Source of the DNA: Cryptomeria japonica
Taxonomy: Eukaryota; Streptophyta; Pinopsida; Cupressales; Cupressaceae
Assembly (NCBI RefSeq): GCF_030272615.1
Contig: NC_081408.1
Coordinates: forward strand, 401,725,889-401,789,888
Length of the DNA: 64,000 nt
Direction of reading: 5' to 3'
Under the pieces are notes generated by a model, which worked only from the letters and a program-made list of their open reading frames with translations, did no database searches and was not told where the DNA came from. Made by a program: the position numbers and the translations under genes. Of the stretch, positions 34,228-45,017 are shown one piece after another (within the stretch, counting starts at the first letter, position 1; every line of letters begins with the position of its first letter).

Positions 34228-34878
34228 TCATACACTCAAAATATTATGCCTTAATCCTTCAACATAATAAATATTATCAGTATTGTTCTTACCATCCAAT
34301 GATATAGTTCCTTTTCCTTTGATCATACATGCTTTGTCATCTCCAAATCTAACCAGACCGCCATCAAATTCTTGCAAAGATAGAAACTTCCCTTTATCTC
34401 CAGTCATATGATGTGAACAACCACTGTCAATTACCCATTCATCCTTGTCTTCAATTTTAGCAGCAAGTGCCTTCTCTTTAGGTACATTCTCTTCCAGTGC
34501 CAGAACATCTTCCTTGATAGCCAAGAACACCCATTCCTTTTCATTATCGGGACCACTAGTAGAGTCTTCTGCCGGTTCATCATCAGAATCAGTAATGCTT
34601 TCCTCATCCGCTATGTAGCATGATTTGTCTCTATTTTTCCTGTACTTATACTTGTTCTGATATCTAGGGTTAGGCTTAAAAGATCTTTTAACTCTTTCTT
34701 CAAATCTTGAATTCCTTTCAGGACATCTAGATGCAAAATGACCAATCTTATTACATGCAAAACATTTAAAATGTGCTTTTCCTTCATACTTACTTCCTAT
34801 CGGTCCTTTAGGTACTCTTCTAGCAAATAGTGCTTCAAGTTGCTCAAATTCTTCATCTTCTCTCTTCATATCATCCAA
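34228..34878 (-). pseudogene. Copia-1 Gag zinc knuckle and aspartic protease
   Basis: A CCHC knuckle, CFACNKIGHFASRC (about 34722-34765), ends the nucleocapsid part. The protease motif WVIDSGCSHHMTG (about 34405-34443) has the D-S-G catalytic triad of the Copia family. FLSLQEFDGGLVRFGDDKAC and GLRHNILSV complete the protease. Between them is an acidic linker. It is open for 216 codons but lies in a different frame from the upstream Gag pieces. Confidence 0.93.
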
Positions 34879-35625
34879 TTCTTTTGCATATAAATCTTTC
34901 CAATCTTACCGGTTGATGATGCAGATGCATGAAAAGCAGGTTCAGACTTCACAGCTCCAGAAGGTCCAAATTCTTCAAGCTCAAAAGTAAATAATTTCCC
35001 AACCAAGGTATCTCTGTTGACAAATGTATTAGACATTGTTCTCAATTCATTAATAGAAGTACCCTTCATCTTGTAAGCCGGTGGTAGGGATCTCAAACTT
35101 TAGAAACAATTTCATCTTCACTCAGAGTTCCACCACAATATTGAATTCCCATAACAATATCATTTACTCTTTCCATGAATGCAGTAATCCTTTCATGTTC
35201 TTCCATCTTCAGGTTTTCATATCTCACCTGGTAACCATCAAGTTTAGCAATCTTTACTGTAGGGTCACTTTCATTAAGAGTCTCCAACTTATCCCATATA
35301 GCCTTTCCAGATGATTTGTCGGTTAATCCCATTATTTGTTGATCAGAAAGTGCACACAAGAGGGCCTCTCTTGCTCTACAATCATTCTCAAGCTCCTTAT
35401 CCAGGTTTGCCAGAGGAGGATTGCCAGATGTTGGATTATGAGGTGTGACACCATTTTGTGTGATCTCCCAAATCTCCTTGCGAAGACATCTCAGACGAGT
35501 CTCCATCCAAATCTTCCATATTGTGTAATTTGTTCCATCAAGCCTTAGAATATCTCTTCGAAAGATAGCTCTAGATGAACTAGATGAACTTGAACTGTTA
35601 GATGCCTTAGGATCTTCGTCAAGTT
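34866..35625 (-). pseudogene. Copia-1 Gag (capsid part), two frameshifts
   Basis: From the right: a serine-rich N-terminus ending in LRLDGTNYTIWKIWMETRLR (about 35500-35540), the Gag signature of plant Copia. It continues as ALLCALSDQQIMGLTDKSSG and KAIWDKLETLNESDPTVKIA to 35093, then shifts frame to LRSLPPAYKMKGTSINELRT (to 34866), then again into the knuckle segment. An in-frame TAA near 35613 precedes the serine-rich part, and no ATG is seen at the expected start (a CTG stands there). Gag forms the particle. Confidence 0.85.
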
Positions 35626-35652
35626 GTTAATCTTTCTGCAGAGAGGACCAAA

Positions 35653-35664
35653 ATTTTGATACCA
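35653..35664 (-). promoter_or_regulatory. Copia-1 primer binding site
   Basis: On the minus strand, two bases after the 5' LTR, TGGTATCAAAAT matches the 3' end complement of initiator methionine tRNA over its first eight positions (TGGTATCAGAGC is the standard plant form). It primes minus-strand DNA synthesis. Confidence 0.85.
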
Positions 35665-36007
35665 ATTGTTAGATAGTTCAAATAACTGGAAGATAGCTGA
35701 GAGGTGGGGGGCGGGTGAATTAGTTGTCACATATTACCGGAACCTTAAGAAATTAAAACCTTAATACCGAAACCCAAAATATTAATACCAAAGTGCTTAA
35801 ACCAAATACTAGAATAGCAATTAAACCAATTAAGAATAAACAATAATCACAAAATAGATACCATCCACATGACACCAATATTTGTACGTGGAAAAATTGG
35901 TAAATGGAAAAACCACGGTGGGAAGCCTACCCATAGTCAAATAATACTTCTGCACTAAGTATGTGAATTACAATTGAGGGGCCTGCACTTGCAAGAAGGC
36001 CAACAAC

Positions 36008-36624
36008 CTATGATGGACTTGTAAAACACTGAGAGGGGGGGTGAATCAGTGACACCAAAAACAATACTCTACAACTTAACACTTCTTCCTTCACATCAAA
36101 TCATCACATAACATATCTCCTTTTCTCATACAAAATAATTCATTGTGATGTCAATATATAGACATTTAGATTTCATGTCGGTCTCTATAAATCATATCAC
36201 AATTTCCTAGGTGCAGTGTATCTGGTCAAACAATAATAACTCATCACAAAAATATCGCCAAAAATTATCAGTAAGGATAACTCATCACGACTAGTGATAA
36301 CTCATCACATAATCAATGAATACCAGTTGGAACAATCAATACCGGTTGGAGTTAAACATATAAACCATTTTTCCTTTGATGCTCCTTTGATATTCTCCAT
36401 TGGATCTTCAGGTTGATACCGAGTTATGTATAACCACTAGTTGTCTCCATGTATATACCGGTTGTTACCATGTACCGGTTAGATATAAACCTCTAGTATA
36501 CCGGTTGTAATATAAACAACTTTGAAGTCACACCGGTAGACAATATGAACATATGTGTGTGTATGTGTTTCATCAATGACAACATATGATGAAGTTAATC
36601 ATTACAATCATCATCAAGCCAACA
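36008..36624 (-). repeat. Copia-2 left (3') LTR with 0.5-kb internal deletion
   Basis: It matches the right LTR at both ends but is 617 rather than 1126 bp. The missing piece corresponds to right-LTR bases about 41838-42344, and ATACT stands at both deletion edges, which suggests loss by short-homology recombination. Confidence 0.9.
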
Positions 36625-36638
36625 ATATCCCCCTTTGG
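36625..36638 (-). promoter_or_regulatory. Copia-2 polypurine tract
   Basis: On the minus strand CCAAAGGGGGATAT abuts the 3' LTR. It differs from the Copia-1 PPT at one base, and the similarity continues outward (TTTGGCATTGATTGCAACAC here, TTTGGAATTGATGGCAACAC in Copia-1). Confidence 0.9.
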
Positions 36639-36876
36639 CATTGATTGCAACACTTAGAAAATTTTATAGTAATACCACTAAGTGTGCTTACAATTTTTTT
36701 TATACACATACACATATACATATACTCCCCCTTACTACATACAACATACAAAATTTTCACAACACGCATACATATTTCTACTCCCCCTTTGACAACAATG
36801 CCAAATTGAAAATTAAATATATATAGAAAATTGTGTATCAAAATGTTTTACATATACAAAAAATTGAAAAACAGAA

Positions 36877-39800
36877 TCAAGATTCATGCATTGCTAGCCT
36901 CAGAAAAATGTCACTAAAGTTTCTCTTCAATTGAAAAAAAGCATGTTCCCATGTCTCCAGCAAGTTTGTAGTGAACTCAAGTGTAGACATAATCTGAGTA
37001 TGGAACTCTTCCATTGAATCAAGTGTACATGTTTCTAGTGTAGCCAAAATAGCTTCTGCATTCTTGTAGGCTCTTTGCAGTATGTCCACTTGGGGTCTGA
37101 GTTGATTCTTCAATTCCTTCAGTGATCAGTCTTTTTGCTTTTTCAAGATCATAGGTAACTAACCTATTTTGCAAATCATCCACAGATTTGCCAAAAGAAA
37201 AAATAGAATCTTGAAGTGGTACATATGCATTTCATATCTTCTCTAGCTCTTGCTCTGTTTCAATTCGCCTATTATTGATATCAGAATAAAATAATGAAAT
37301 ATTAGAAGTAGATGCGCTTCTCTCCATGCTTCTTCCTGTAACTCTTCTCAGCATAAGTTTTTGCTTCTTCTTCTAGGGACTTAAGTTTCTCAGATGCATC
37401 AGCAACCAACTGACCAAGTTTGCTAATAGGAGTTCTCAAATACCCTGTAGCAGTTTTCGGTAGTAGACTTGTTAGAATATCCACAACATTCTGAATGGTT
37501 TCTGCTTCCATTCTTTGTTCTTTAAGTCTTTTCTTGTATGCCCTAGATTGCATGACAGTTGCAATCTTCATCATTTTAGATGCACTCATATTATCAACAA
37601 TTATAGGCCCTGAAATGCCTAATGAGTCATCATCATCTTCATCAGTCTGTTGCATGACTAGAGATTTTACCAGTTCAAGAGATGTTACCTTAATAATCTT
37701 CTCTTTCTCTTGTTCTTTCTTCGTTTCTTGTTCAGAAGTCTGTGTATCAACTTTTTCATCAGATTCCTTCTGAGTGACCTATGAAACCGGTGGGAGTTGG
37801 GGTTTTAGTGGTTGTTCCTTGGCTGGAGGAATATCCACTCCTGGTTGAGTTGCAGGTTTCTCAACTGAAGTAACCTGTGAATTTGAATTTGTCGGTGGCT
37901 GCATATCTGGTGCAGTAATGTCTCCAGATAGATCTATTGTATCTTGAATATCATCAACAAGTATGACTCGTTGGACAATAGTGTCATCCTTCTTCTTGAC
38001 GGGATAGACAATATCAACTTGCACAAATTCTTCCTCATCCATTTCAGGTCGATCAACAATATCTTGCTCATTCTTAGAGGAATGTATAAGTTCTTCCATC
38101 CGTTGGATATTACAAGCAATCTGATGAGTCTCAGTCTCAACAGGTTGCACCTTTCCACTAATTAGCTTCAATCTTCTTGGCTTGAAAGCAAAGTGAAATT
38201 TGTACTTATCAACCAATTCATTCAACTCATCCTTTGACAAATTAGAAAAATATTGTAAAAATACATCATCTATGATTTATTTTTCTTTCCTTATTGCTTC
38301 CTCCCATTTATTCAAAAGAATAGTATATAAGGAATTAGAGATATCCTTTTCAAGATCATGAGGTAATCTATTATAATGGCACAAATAATTGATTACCTAT
38401 TGAATAATTTGTTCCTTTTCATCTTCATTGAATGGATCAAAATGATCTTTGACATTATCAAATCTATTTCTTCCTAATGTCTTCATTGTTCTCTCAAAGT
38501 GAGTCTCAAGCTTGTAAGTTAAGACATCAATAGGCACAGTTGCCTTTGGCACTTCCTTCACTTGCTTGGTTGTTTTACCAGTTGCTTTCATTTTCTTAGG
38601 TTCCTCCACAGTATCAGTACCTTCAGATTGTGCTTGGATAATTAGTTTCCGACCTCTTTTCTTTGATGCAGTCTCCTTCTTTGCATATACTTTAGGTTTC
38701 AGTTCCTTTTTGGTTTGGACACTTCATGTCACTCTTGTAATTTTTATCACCAGAGGTGCTTGCTCAACCTTCTTCTTCTTACCTTTATCACTTATGGTTG
38801 GAACACTACTGGTTTTAGCTTTTGTAGTTTGAACTTCAGCTGTATCCAATCTTGCCTTCTTTTTGTCCACTGGAGATGCCAACAAATTATTGGCATAACC
38901 GATCAATAAGTCATAGTTGACCTCATAGCTCATGTCTTCCATTTATTCTTCTCTAGGCTCAATAGCCTCCATCAAATAGAAATCAGTGGTAACTGTGAAA
39001 ATAATGTCCTTAGCGAAGTGTTTCACCACATCCTCAGGCAATCTTACTCTCATACTCATTTTCTTCTAAATTCATTGAAATATTTATTCATTGCAGCAAA
39101 AAAGGTGTTCCTCACAACCTTGATGTTGTTCTTAATCTGGGCAGATACCAATAGATCCTTAGACCATTCAAGATCTCCAATTCCCGGTAGGAAATTCTGG
39201 AAATAAAAGAATAGACTGATCAACAACTATCCAAATTTAAACTTTTGACTGCTATCCTTCTTGATAGACTGAAGATTCAACAATAATTGACTCTTTATGG
39301 CCTCACATAGGTCATTATTAGCATTTTCAACTATCATCTTATAAGCAGTATGCACTATTGCAGATGGAATACTATTCAATCTACTAGAATAGAATATCCG
39401 GTAGCCTATAACCATAGCTGCCAACTTAACTGTTGGGTCCTTGATGTTATTGACAGAAAATGCATGCACATTAGAGGTTGATCTGGTTAGAGTGTTTACT
39501 GTCTCTTTTGAAATTCGCCTCAGCTTAGGTACTTCATCAGTTTAGTAAAAACTAGTTACAACTTGAATGGCTTCCTTGGTTACAGTATGAGTCCAATCTA
39601 AATACATGTTTTCCCCATGAACACGACTCAAAATAATTTGGATATGTTTCTCTTCAAAATCTTCAAGAAAATATGCTGCATTATGAAAACCTTTCTCATA
39701 AACCCTAATATATTCTGGTTGAATCTTTCCATTTTAATTGCAAAGGAATTTCAACTGAGAATATATCGACAATGATCCTAAATCCTCAATCTTGCAATCA

Positions 39801-39946
39801 ATGTAGCTGGACAAATCTCCTTTCACTACAACACCACTAGGAACTTATGATAAAGCATTATAAGACACAATTCATTCCGCCTTTACAACTTCCATAGGTT
39901 CAGATGTGATCATCAATTTCTCTACTGGTTTAGAAGATGATGCCAT
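36877..39946 (-). pseudogene. Copia-2 second ORF: long protein of unknown family
   Basis: It starts at ATG 39944-39946 (MASSSKPVEKLMITSEPMEV). One frame, with some stops, runs to about 39060 and includes GFHNAAYFLEDFEEKHIQII and IVHTAYKMIVENANNDLCEA. A shift near 39060 leads into a second frame (MRVRLPEDVVKHFAKDIIFT) that stays the same through open pieces at 38942, 38609, 38240 and 37655. Those pieces are lysine-rich, then acidic and proline-rich, then helical (MMKIATVMQSRAYKKRLKEQ). A last helical piece (36877-37113) is in a third frame. Total about 1000 codons. No RT, integrase, protease or zinc motif is seen. I do not recognise it; the modular, charged composition could be structural or nucleic-acid binding. 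Confidence 0.6.
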
Positions 39947-40421
39947 TTCAGATAGACTAGATTTGAAGTGGGATTTTTCAAAGAAATACCTTATTTTACA
40001 TGCGTTGCCTCGTTTGCCAGTTGAATACTCAAGTGCACACCAGTTTAATCTTCACCAACCTTCAAATCAGCTTGATTACTCAAATCATGATACAACTTCA
40101 ACTAAAATCAGCTAACAATCCTTTCTTAGCTATGCAAGCGCTCAAAAATTCTTTCTCGAATGCATTAGAGTAAAAATAACAAATTGAAACTTGCTTTTAT
40201 CCTTTTTACCTACTGCATTAGATGCTCGCCCGTTAGGGTTACAAACCCTAATTACACCGCTTAGTGATACATACAATATTGACAGATGTAAAACCGGTTG
40301 ATAATCGATTGACAAAAAGTTATCTAAATTTCATTCATTCAAATTCTCTTACCACTCATTCATCTCAAGGGGTTTGGAAGTGGTTTTACCGTTATGCTCC
40401 CCTTAGCCATATTGAAAAGGC

Positions 40422-41714
40422 TTAGTTCACTAGTGCAGGATTCTCCACACTGGGTGAAGGATTAGTTTCTTCTCTAGGTAAATCATCACTCTTCTTCTTC
40501 CATATTCGATTCATTTCTTCTCTGGTTTCTTCAATATTGACCTTCTGCTTGCCTTTTTTATCTTTAGAAGGATTAACCAGTTTTCTATTTCTGGATCTAC
40601 AAAAAATTTCAATGTGTCCCAGTTTATGACAATGATAGCAAGCCATTCCAGATGATCTCCAAGATCATGCATTACCTCTCCTAGTTCTTCTTCTGCAATT
40701 CATAGCCACATGACCAAAGTTGTTACAGATGGTGCAAATGACATTTGTTACGTTTTCCATCTCAAATGGACTAAACCGGTTGTCATAGGGTCTTTGCTAG
40801 TTCATGTTACCCTGGTTAACATAATTTATCATCCAGTTGCCATTTGGTCTTGGATGCATATGCGGTACTGGATTATTTGCTCCATATCTGTATTCAACTG
40901 ATCTATGTCCATACATTTTGCATTTGAAGCAATGACCTTCAAATTTCTTGGACACATACCTAGCATTTCTATTGTAACTTGCATTTCCATTAGGTTTGTT
41001 TCTACAGACATTTGCAGTGTGACTAGGTTTATGGCAAAACAAACATGTTTAAAGACCTTCTTATCGGTACGCTTTTTAGCCTTAGGAGCAGATTTGTTCT
41101 TATGAGTGTTGCTCTTGGTATCGAAGGATTTCTCCTTTTTCAGATGTGTGAAAACCAAGTCCAGAGGTATCACCATTCATCCTTTGTGATTGAATTTGTT
41201 CTTCTAGCAAGGTAGAACTTCTGTTGAACTTTTCCAATTTCTCATTTGCTTCAGTGAGCTGTTTGGTGAGATCTTCATTATGTTTTGACAGGTTCTCTCT
41301 CAAAGATGATGCTAATTCAAGATCTAGTTGTAAGTTCTCTTTTTCTTCTTTCTCTGCATTCAGATGCTCATGCAAAGTAGCATTCTCTCGCTTGATCTTG
41401 GCAATCTCATGATATCTTTTCTTGGTGAGATCTTCAGCAATTCTCTTGGCTTCCAGTTCCTAACTCATGCGGATAGTAAGACCTTCTAGCTCTCTCCTCA
41501 GATTTAGCTTTTCACTGTTTAGTTTTTCAACTTCCTCAGCTAAAGCATTAATATTGGCCTCATCTGAAGAACTATTATCAGATATTTCTAATAGCTGTTC
41601 AGTTAGATCTCTCCTTTTGACTTGAGAAGCTTTCAGTTTGACCCTTAGGGTTTGAAGCTCATTTCTACTAGCCTCAAGCTCTCTTGGCATCTCAAAGTAG
41701 CTCATATCCCCCAT
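40422..41714 (-). pseudogene. Copia-2 Gag-like ORF: coiled coil plus CCHC knuckles
   Basis: The start is ATG 41712-41714 (MGDMSYFEMPRELEASRNEL); a longer open frame to 41795 runs into the PBS and LTR and is not real. The first 200 residues are a heptad-rich coiled coil (LREELEG-type repeats, ENLSKHNEDLTKQLTEANEK). A TAG at 41460-41462 and two compensating frame changes around 41150 and 41045 interrupt it. Then come CCHC-type knuckles: CFCHKPSHTANVC, FKCKMYGHRSVEY (last Cys now Tyr), CTICNNFGHVAMNC and CYHCHKLGHIEIFC. A basic tail follows to the stop at 40422. This resembles the long multi-knuckle Gag of some plant Copia elements and would bind element RNA. Confidence 0.8.
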
Positions 41715-41762
41715 GGTAGCTTTAGGGTTTCCATCTAAGCGATTAGGCTTTAAAGAAGTTAG

Positions 41763-41774
41763 GCTCTGATACCA
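41763..41774 (-). promoter_or_regulatory. Copia-2 primer binding site (initiator Met tRNA)
   Basis: Minus-strand TGGTATCAGAGC, a perfect 12-base match to the standard plant initiator-Met tRNA PBS, begins two bases after the 5' LTR. Confidence 0.95.
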
Positions 41775-41776
41775 AT

Positions 41777-42902
41777 TGATGGACTTGTAAAGCACTGAGG
41801 GGGGGGGGGGTGAATCAATGACACCAAAAACAATACTACTTTAAACACGGACCGGTAGATATACTTAATAAGTTTGTTAAACAATATGCATGTAATCCAA
41901 AATGATATAACAACATCCACAATAAGTAAAACATCCACCATAACACAAGTGTTTATACGTGGAAAATCCAAATAGGTAAAAACCACGGTGAGATGGGACT
42001 CACAAGTTAACTATCTGCAGTAATAGATAACTGATCGGTTAAGGTCTACAAAAGGTTTCTCTGCTAGGAGCGAATCCTGTTAAAGATCCCAAAGCTTAGT
42101 CAAAAGCTATACCCAGTAAAAGGTAGTACCCTGTAAGGAGTAACCTCAGTAGAGGATTTATGAATCCAAACTAATGGATCACCTGGTTAGAGGATTTGTA
42201 CAATGAAGCTTGTTAGAGCTTACTCGGTTAGGGGATTTGACTGTTGCAATGATTAGAAAACAACAATTGGTATGATCTAGTAGTAGCACAACTTTCTTGT
42301 ATAGATCCTCTTCTGCGCACTCAACACTTCATTACCATCATACTCTGCAACTTAACACTTCTTCCTTCGCATCAAATCATCACATAACATATCTTCTTTT
42401 CTCATACAAAATAATTCATTATGATGTCAATATATAGACATTTAGATTTCATGTTGGCCTCTAGAAATCATATCACAATTTCCTAGCTACAGTGTTTATT
42501 CTCAAACAATCACAACTCATCACAAAAATACCGCCAAAAATTGTTGGTAAGGATAGCCCATCATGACTAGTGATAACTCATCACATAATACATGAATACC
42601 GGTTGGAACAATCATTACCGATTGGAGTTAAACATATATAAACCATTTATCCTTTGATGCTCCTTTGATAATCTTTGTTGGATCTTCAGGTTGATGCTGA
42701 GTTATGTATAACCACTAGTTGTCTCCATGTATATACCAGTTGTCACCATGTACTGGTTAGATATAAACCTCTAGTATACCAGTTGTAATATAAACAACTT
42801 TGCAGTCACACCGGTAGACAATATGAACATATGTGTGTGTATGTGTTTCATCAATGACAACATATGATGAAGTTAATCATTACAATCATCATCAATCCAA
42901 CA
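41777..42902 (-). repeat. Copia-2 right (5') LTR, full length
   Basis: 1126 bp, TGATGGACTT to CCAACA. It contains TTATACGTGGAAAATCC followed by AGGTAAAAACCACGGTGAG, the same module found in Copia-1 LTRs. Confidence 0.92.
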
Positions 42903-43804
42903 ACCTAGAGTGCACTGCTCATCACAAAAGGAGTCTCACTGATTACATAGAAATCCAAACTACAATCTGGAGAAGTGTTGAACTGCAAAAGATAGTATCT
43001 TCTATGCCTGAGTATAGTTCCAATTAAGCTCAATACTGAAAGACTAAATCCTCTTACATAAACCAAATTCGATCTCCAATGATCGACCAAATCCTCTGCT
43101 TCAATGATATTACATTATTCGCACATTACATATCCATATCCCATTCCCTTGACCATGATGATCTACAATGAGATCTTACATCATATATATACAAACCCTC
43201 AACCATAAACAATTAGGTCAGCCACCAGACAATAAACCAATTACATTATTACAAAACATGTTGGCCTTAGACCAAACAAACAATATTAAACACATAAGAC
43301 ATACTGGAAACGTATCAAGAAGTCCAATCCACACACGTCATTAAACCGGTCCATAACCTAGACCAATCGGGACCCAATATAGGTCCACATGCTAAAGCAA
43401 TGATCTCCATCTGCAAAGTATCGAACATGATCACCAACAACATCCTGAAACTCCACTAGAAGCTGCGTCAATACCACTTATGCATATCATCAAAGATCTT
43501 CATCAAAATCTCTATCGGTGAAACCCTAGCTGAAACTAGAAGCCAAGCTTCCAAGCAAACAAGATAGCATCCGATCACCAGACCAAAACCAACTGACTGA
43601 ATATGAACATGAGTATCATGAATAAGCCAATTCCATAACCAAATCATACTGGAGCCTACCGGATCATGCCGGTTCCAAACCAACCAGAAACCACTCAGCC
43701 TACCAGGACCAGAAGGGTTCTGGTAAAGCATCAAAACAACTAGTGTTGACATCAATGACAAAACTTGAATGCAACACATAATCAATTCCTCCAAATGGCC
43801 AACA

Positions 43805-44985
43805 CTTGGTACTGATGGGAAGATTGATTGTCCATGCCCAAGCCAAGGCACCCTTGTCATTTCATATGATGAAACTAGCACTAGAAAGGCTTAGATTGCC
43901 TTTAGAGGTGTCGTCAAAGTTCAATTTTAATATACTTGTTGGGGGCAGAATTCAATGTCTTATGACCTTCTTGGTGGATGGCTTGATTATATCTCCTTTG
44001 ATAATTATCAAATTTGTCCATGCTTTCACCCTTTTTATCATCCTAGGTGGAAAAAATTTGCACATACAATGAGCCATTTTGATATTTAGATGTATGCAAA
44101 TGCAAATTTCAATTTTGTTGATGATTGTTTGGGTATTATTTTCTTTGTTTTTGAAATTTATCAATTTGTGCTCTTTCTAGAGTTGCCATGCAATTTATGT
44201 CAATGTCTCAATCCACATACCACATACCATAGAGATCTTTTGTTGAGTCGAGGCTATCCACACATAATACCTATTATATCATTACGTAGCAGTCCTTGCC
44301 ATTTTAGTTTGTTGCAAAAAAAATTCTAGAAAAATCTTGCATTGAACGAAGAGATGATATGTAGTTTCTTCAACTTCTGTGCAAAGAGGGCATCAAGAGG
44401 AGCTCATAATGCTGAATCTTTTTAATCTTTCTCCTTTTGAATTTTTTTTATGGAGAGCAGTCCATACGAAAGCTCCCACCTTTAGAAGAATAAACATTCC
44501 CCAACATAAATCCATAGGCCACACACCCATCGATCAATTTGATTTGGCTGCTATGTAGCCCAACCTTGTTGAGTAATTTCTAGACTTGGCCGCACACCAC
44601 ACAGTCTAGTCATTGCCCTCCACCAACTAAACATTCATTTGGTCAAATTCAATAATGAGTGCAAATTTGCATGCCTCCAACATATTAAATTTTTGTACTT
44701 GCAAATCCCTTCATCCATTGAAGAGTAGTCCTGAAGTGCCTTCTTTGTAACTATTCTTGGTAGGGGAAATGGGTGCTTTCAGCTCTAGAATATTATCCAA
44801 AGGGGGAAAGCCATTCCATGAGTTGTGCCACAAAGAATCTCTTCTCATATCAGAGATTGTCCATGTCAAATGATTCACCATAATTTCCCTACACTTGATT
44901 AGGAAATTCCATATTGTAGAACCCTTGGGCAAATTTGTACTCATAAGAATTTGATTAGGTTGCATGTCATCCATATATTTTTCTA
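43805..44985 (-). pseudogene. LINE-B: zf-RVT and start of RNase H
   Basis: On the minus strand the open piece 44711-44974 reads MRRDSLWHNSWNGFPPLDNI. Further on, ARTAT-side DNA gives CPLCTEVEETTYHLFVQCKI (near 44370), the zf-RVT zinc motif. NDKGALAWAWTINLPIST (43880-43805) begins RNase H and is cut there by Copia-1. Several stops and frame changes are present. Confidence 0.8.
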
Positions 44986-45017
44986 TTAGGGACTGACTAT
45001 ATATTGCTTTTGAGTTC

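Larger units (their letters stand above)
36008..42902 (-). mobile_element. Copia-2: LTR element lacking pol, with Gag-like and unknown ORFs
   Basis: LTRs start TGATGGACTT and end CCAACA. ACCTA flanks both sides exactly (36003-36007 and 42903-42907). A standard Met-tRNA PBS lies beside the right LTR and a PPT beside the left, so the coding strand is minus. In about 5.15 kb of internal DNA I find no protease D-S-G, no integrase, no RT F/YVDD and no RNase H. It has a Gag-like ORF (41714 to about 40430) and a second long ORF (39946 to about 36880). Non-autonomous elements with only a Gag have been described in plants (TR-GAG); this fits that class but adds an extra protein. It shares PPT-side and LTR motifs with Copia-1. 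Confidence 0.88.
25711..43804 (-). mobile_element. Copia-1: Ty1/Copia LTR retrotransposon carrying three nested insertions
   Basis: LTRs begin TGTTAGA and end GCCAACA (plus-strand view). The coding strand is minus: gag, protease, integrase, RT, RNase H, the Copia order. The PBS (TGGTATCAAA) lies next to the right LTR and the PPT next to the left LTR. The element sits in LINE-B's RNase H codons; flanks are GTTGG and CTTGG, four of five bases matching as a target duplication. The left LTR (25711-30977) contains a SINE and a solo LTR, the right (35667-43804) contains Copia-2. Net LTR lengths are 1234 and 1238 bp and the net element is about 7.2 kb. Coding frames are broken by stops and frameshifts. 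Confidence 0.93.
35667..43804 (-). repeat. Copia-1 5' LTR (right), interrupted by Copia-2
   Basis: Two pieces, 35667-36007 and 42903-43804, total 1238 bp after removing Copia-2 and one target duplication, against 1234 bp for the left LTR. It starts TGTTAGATAG and ends GCCAACA. Confidence 0.93.

Noticed and set aside
41715-41795. Longer N-terminus for the Copia-2 Gag-like ORF
   Set aside because: These codons come from the PBS and LTR edge and would be a by-product of the element's ends.
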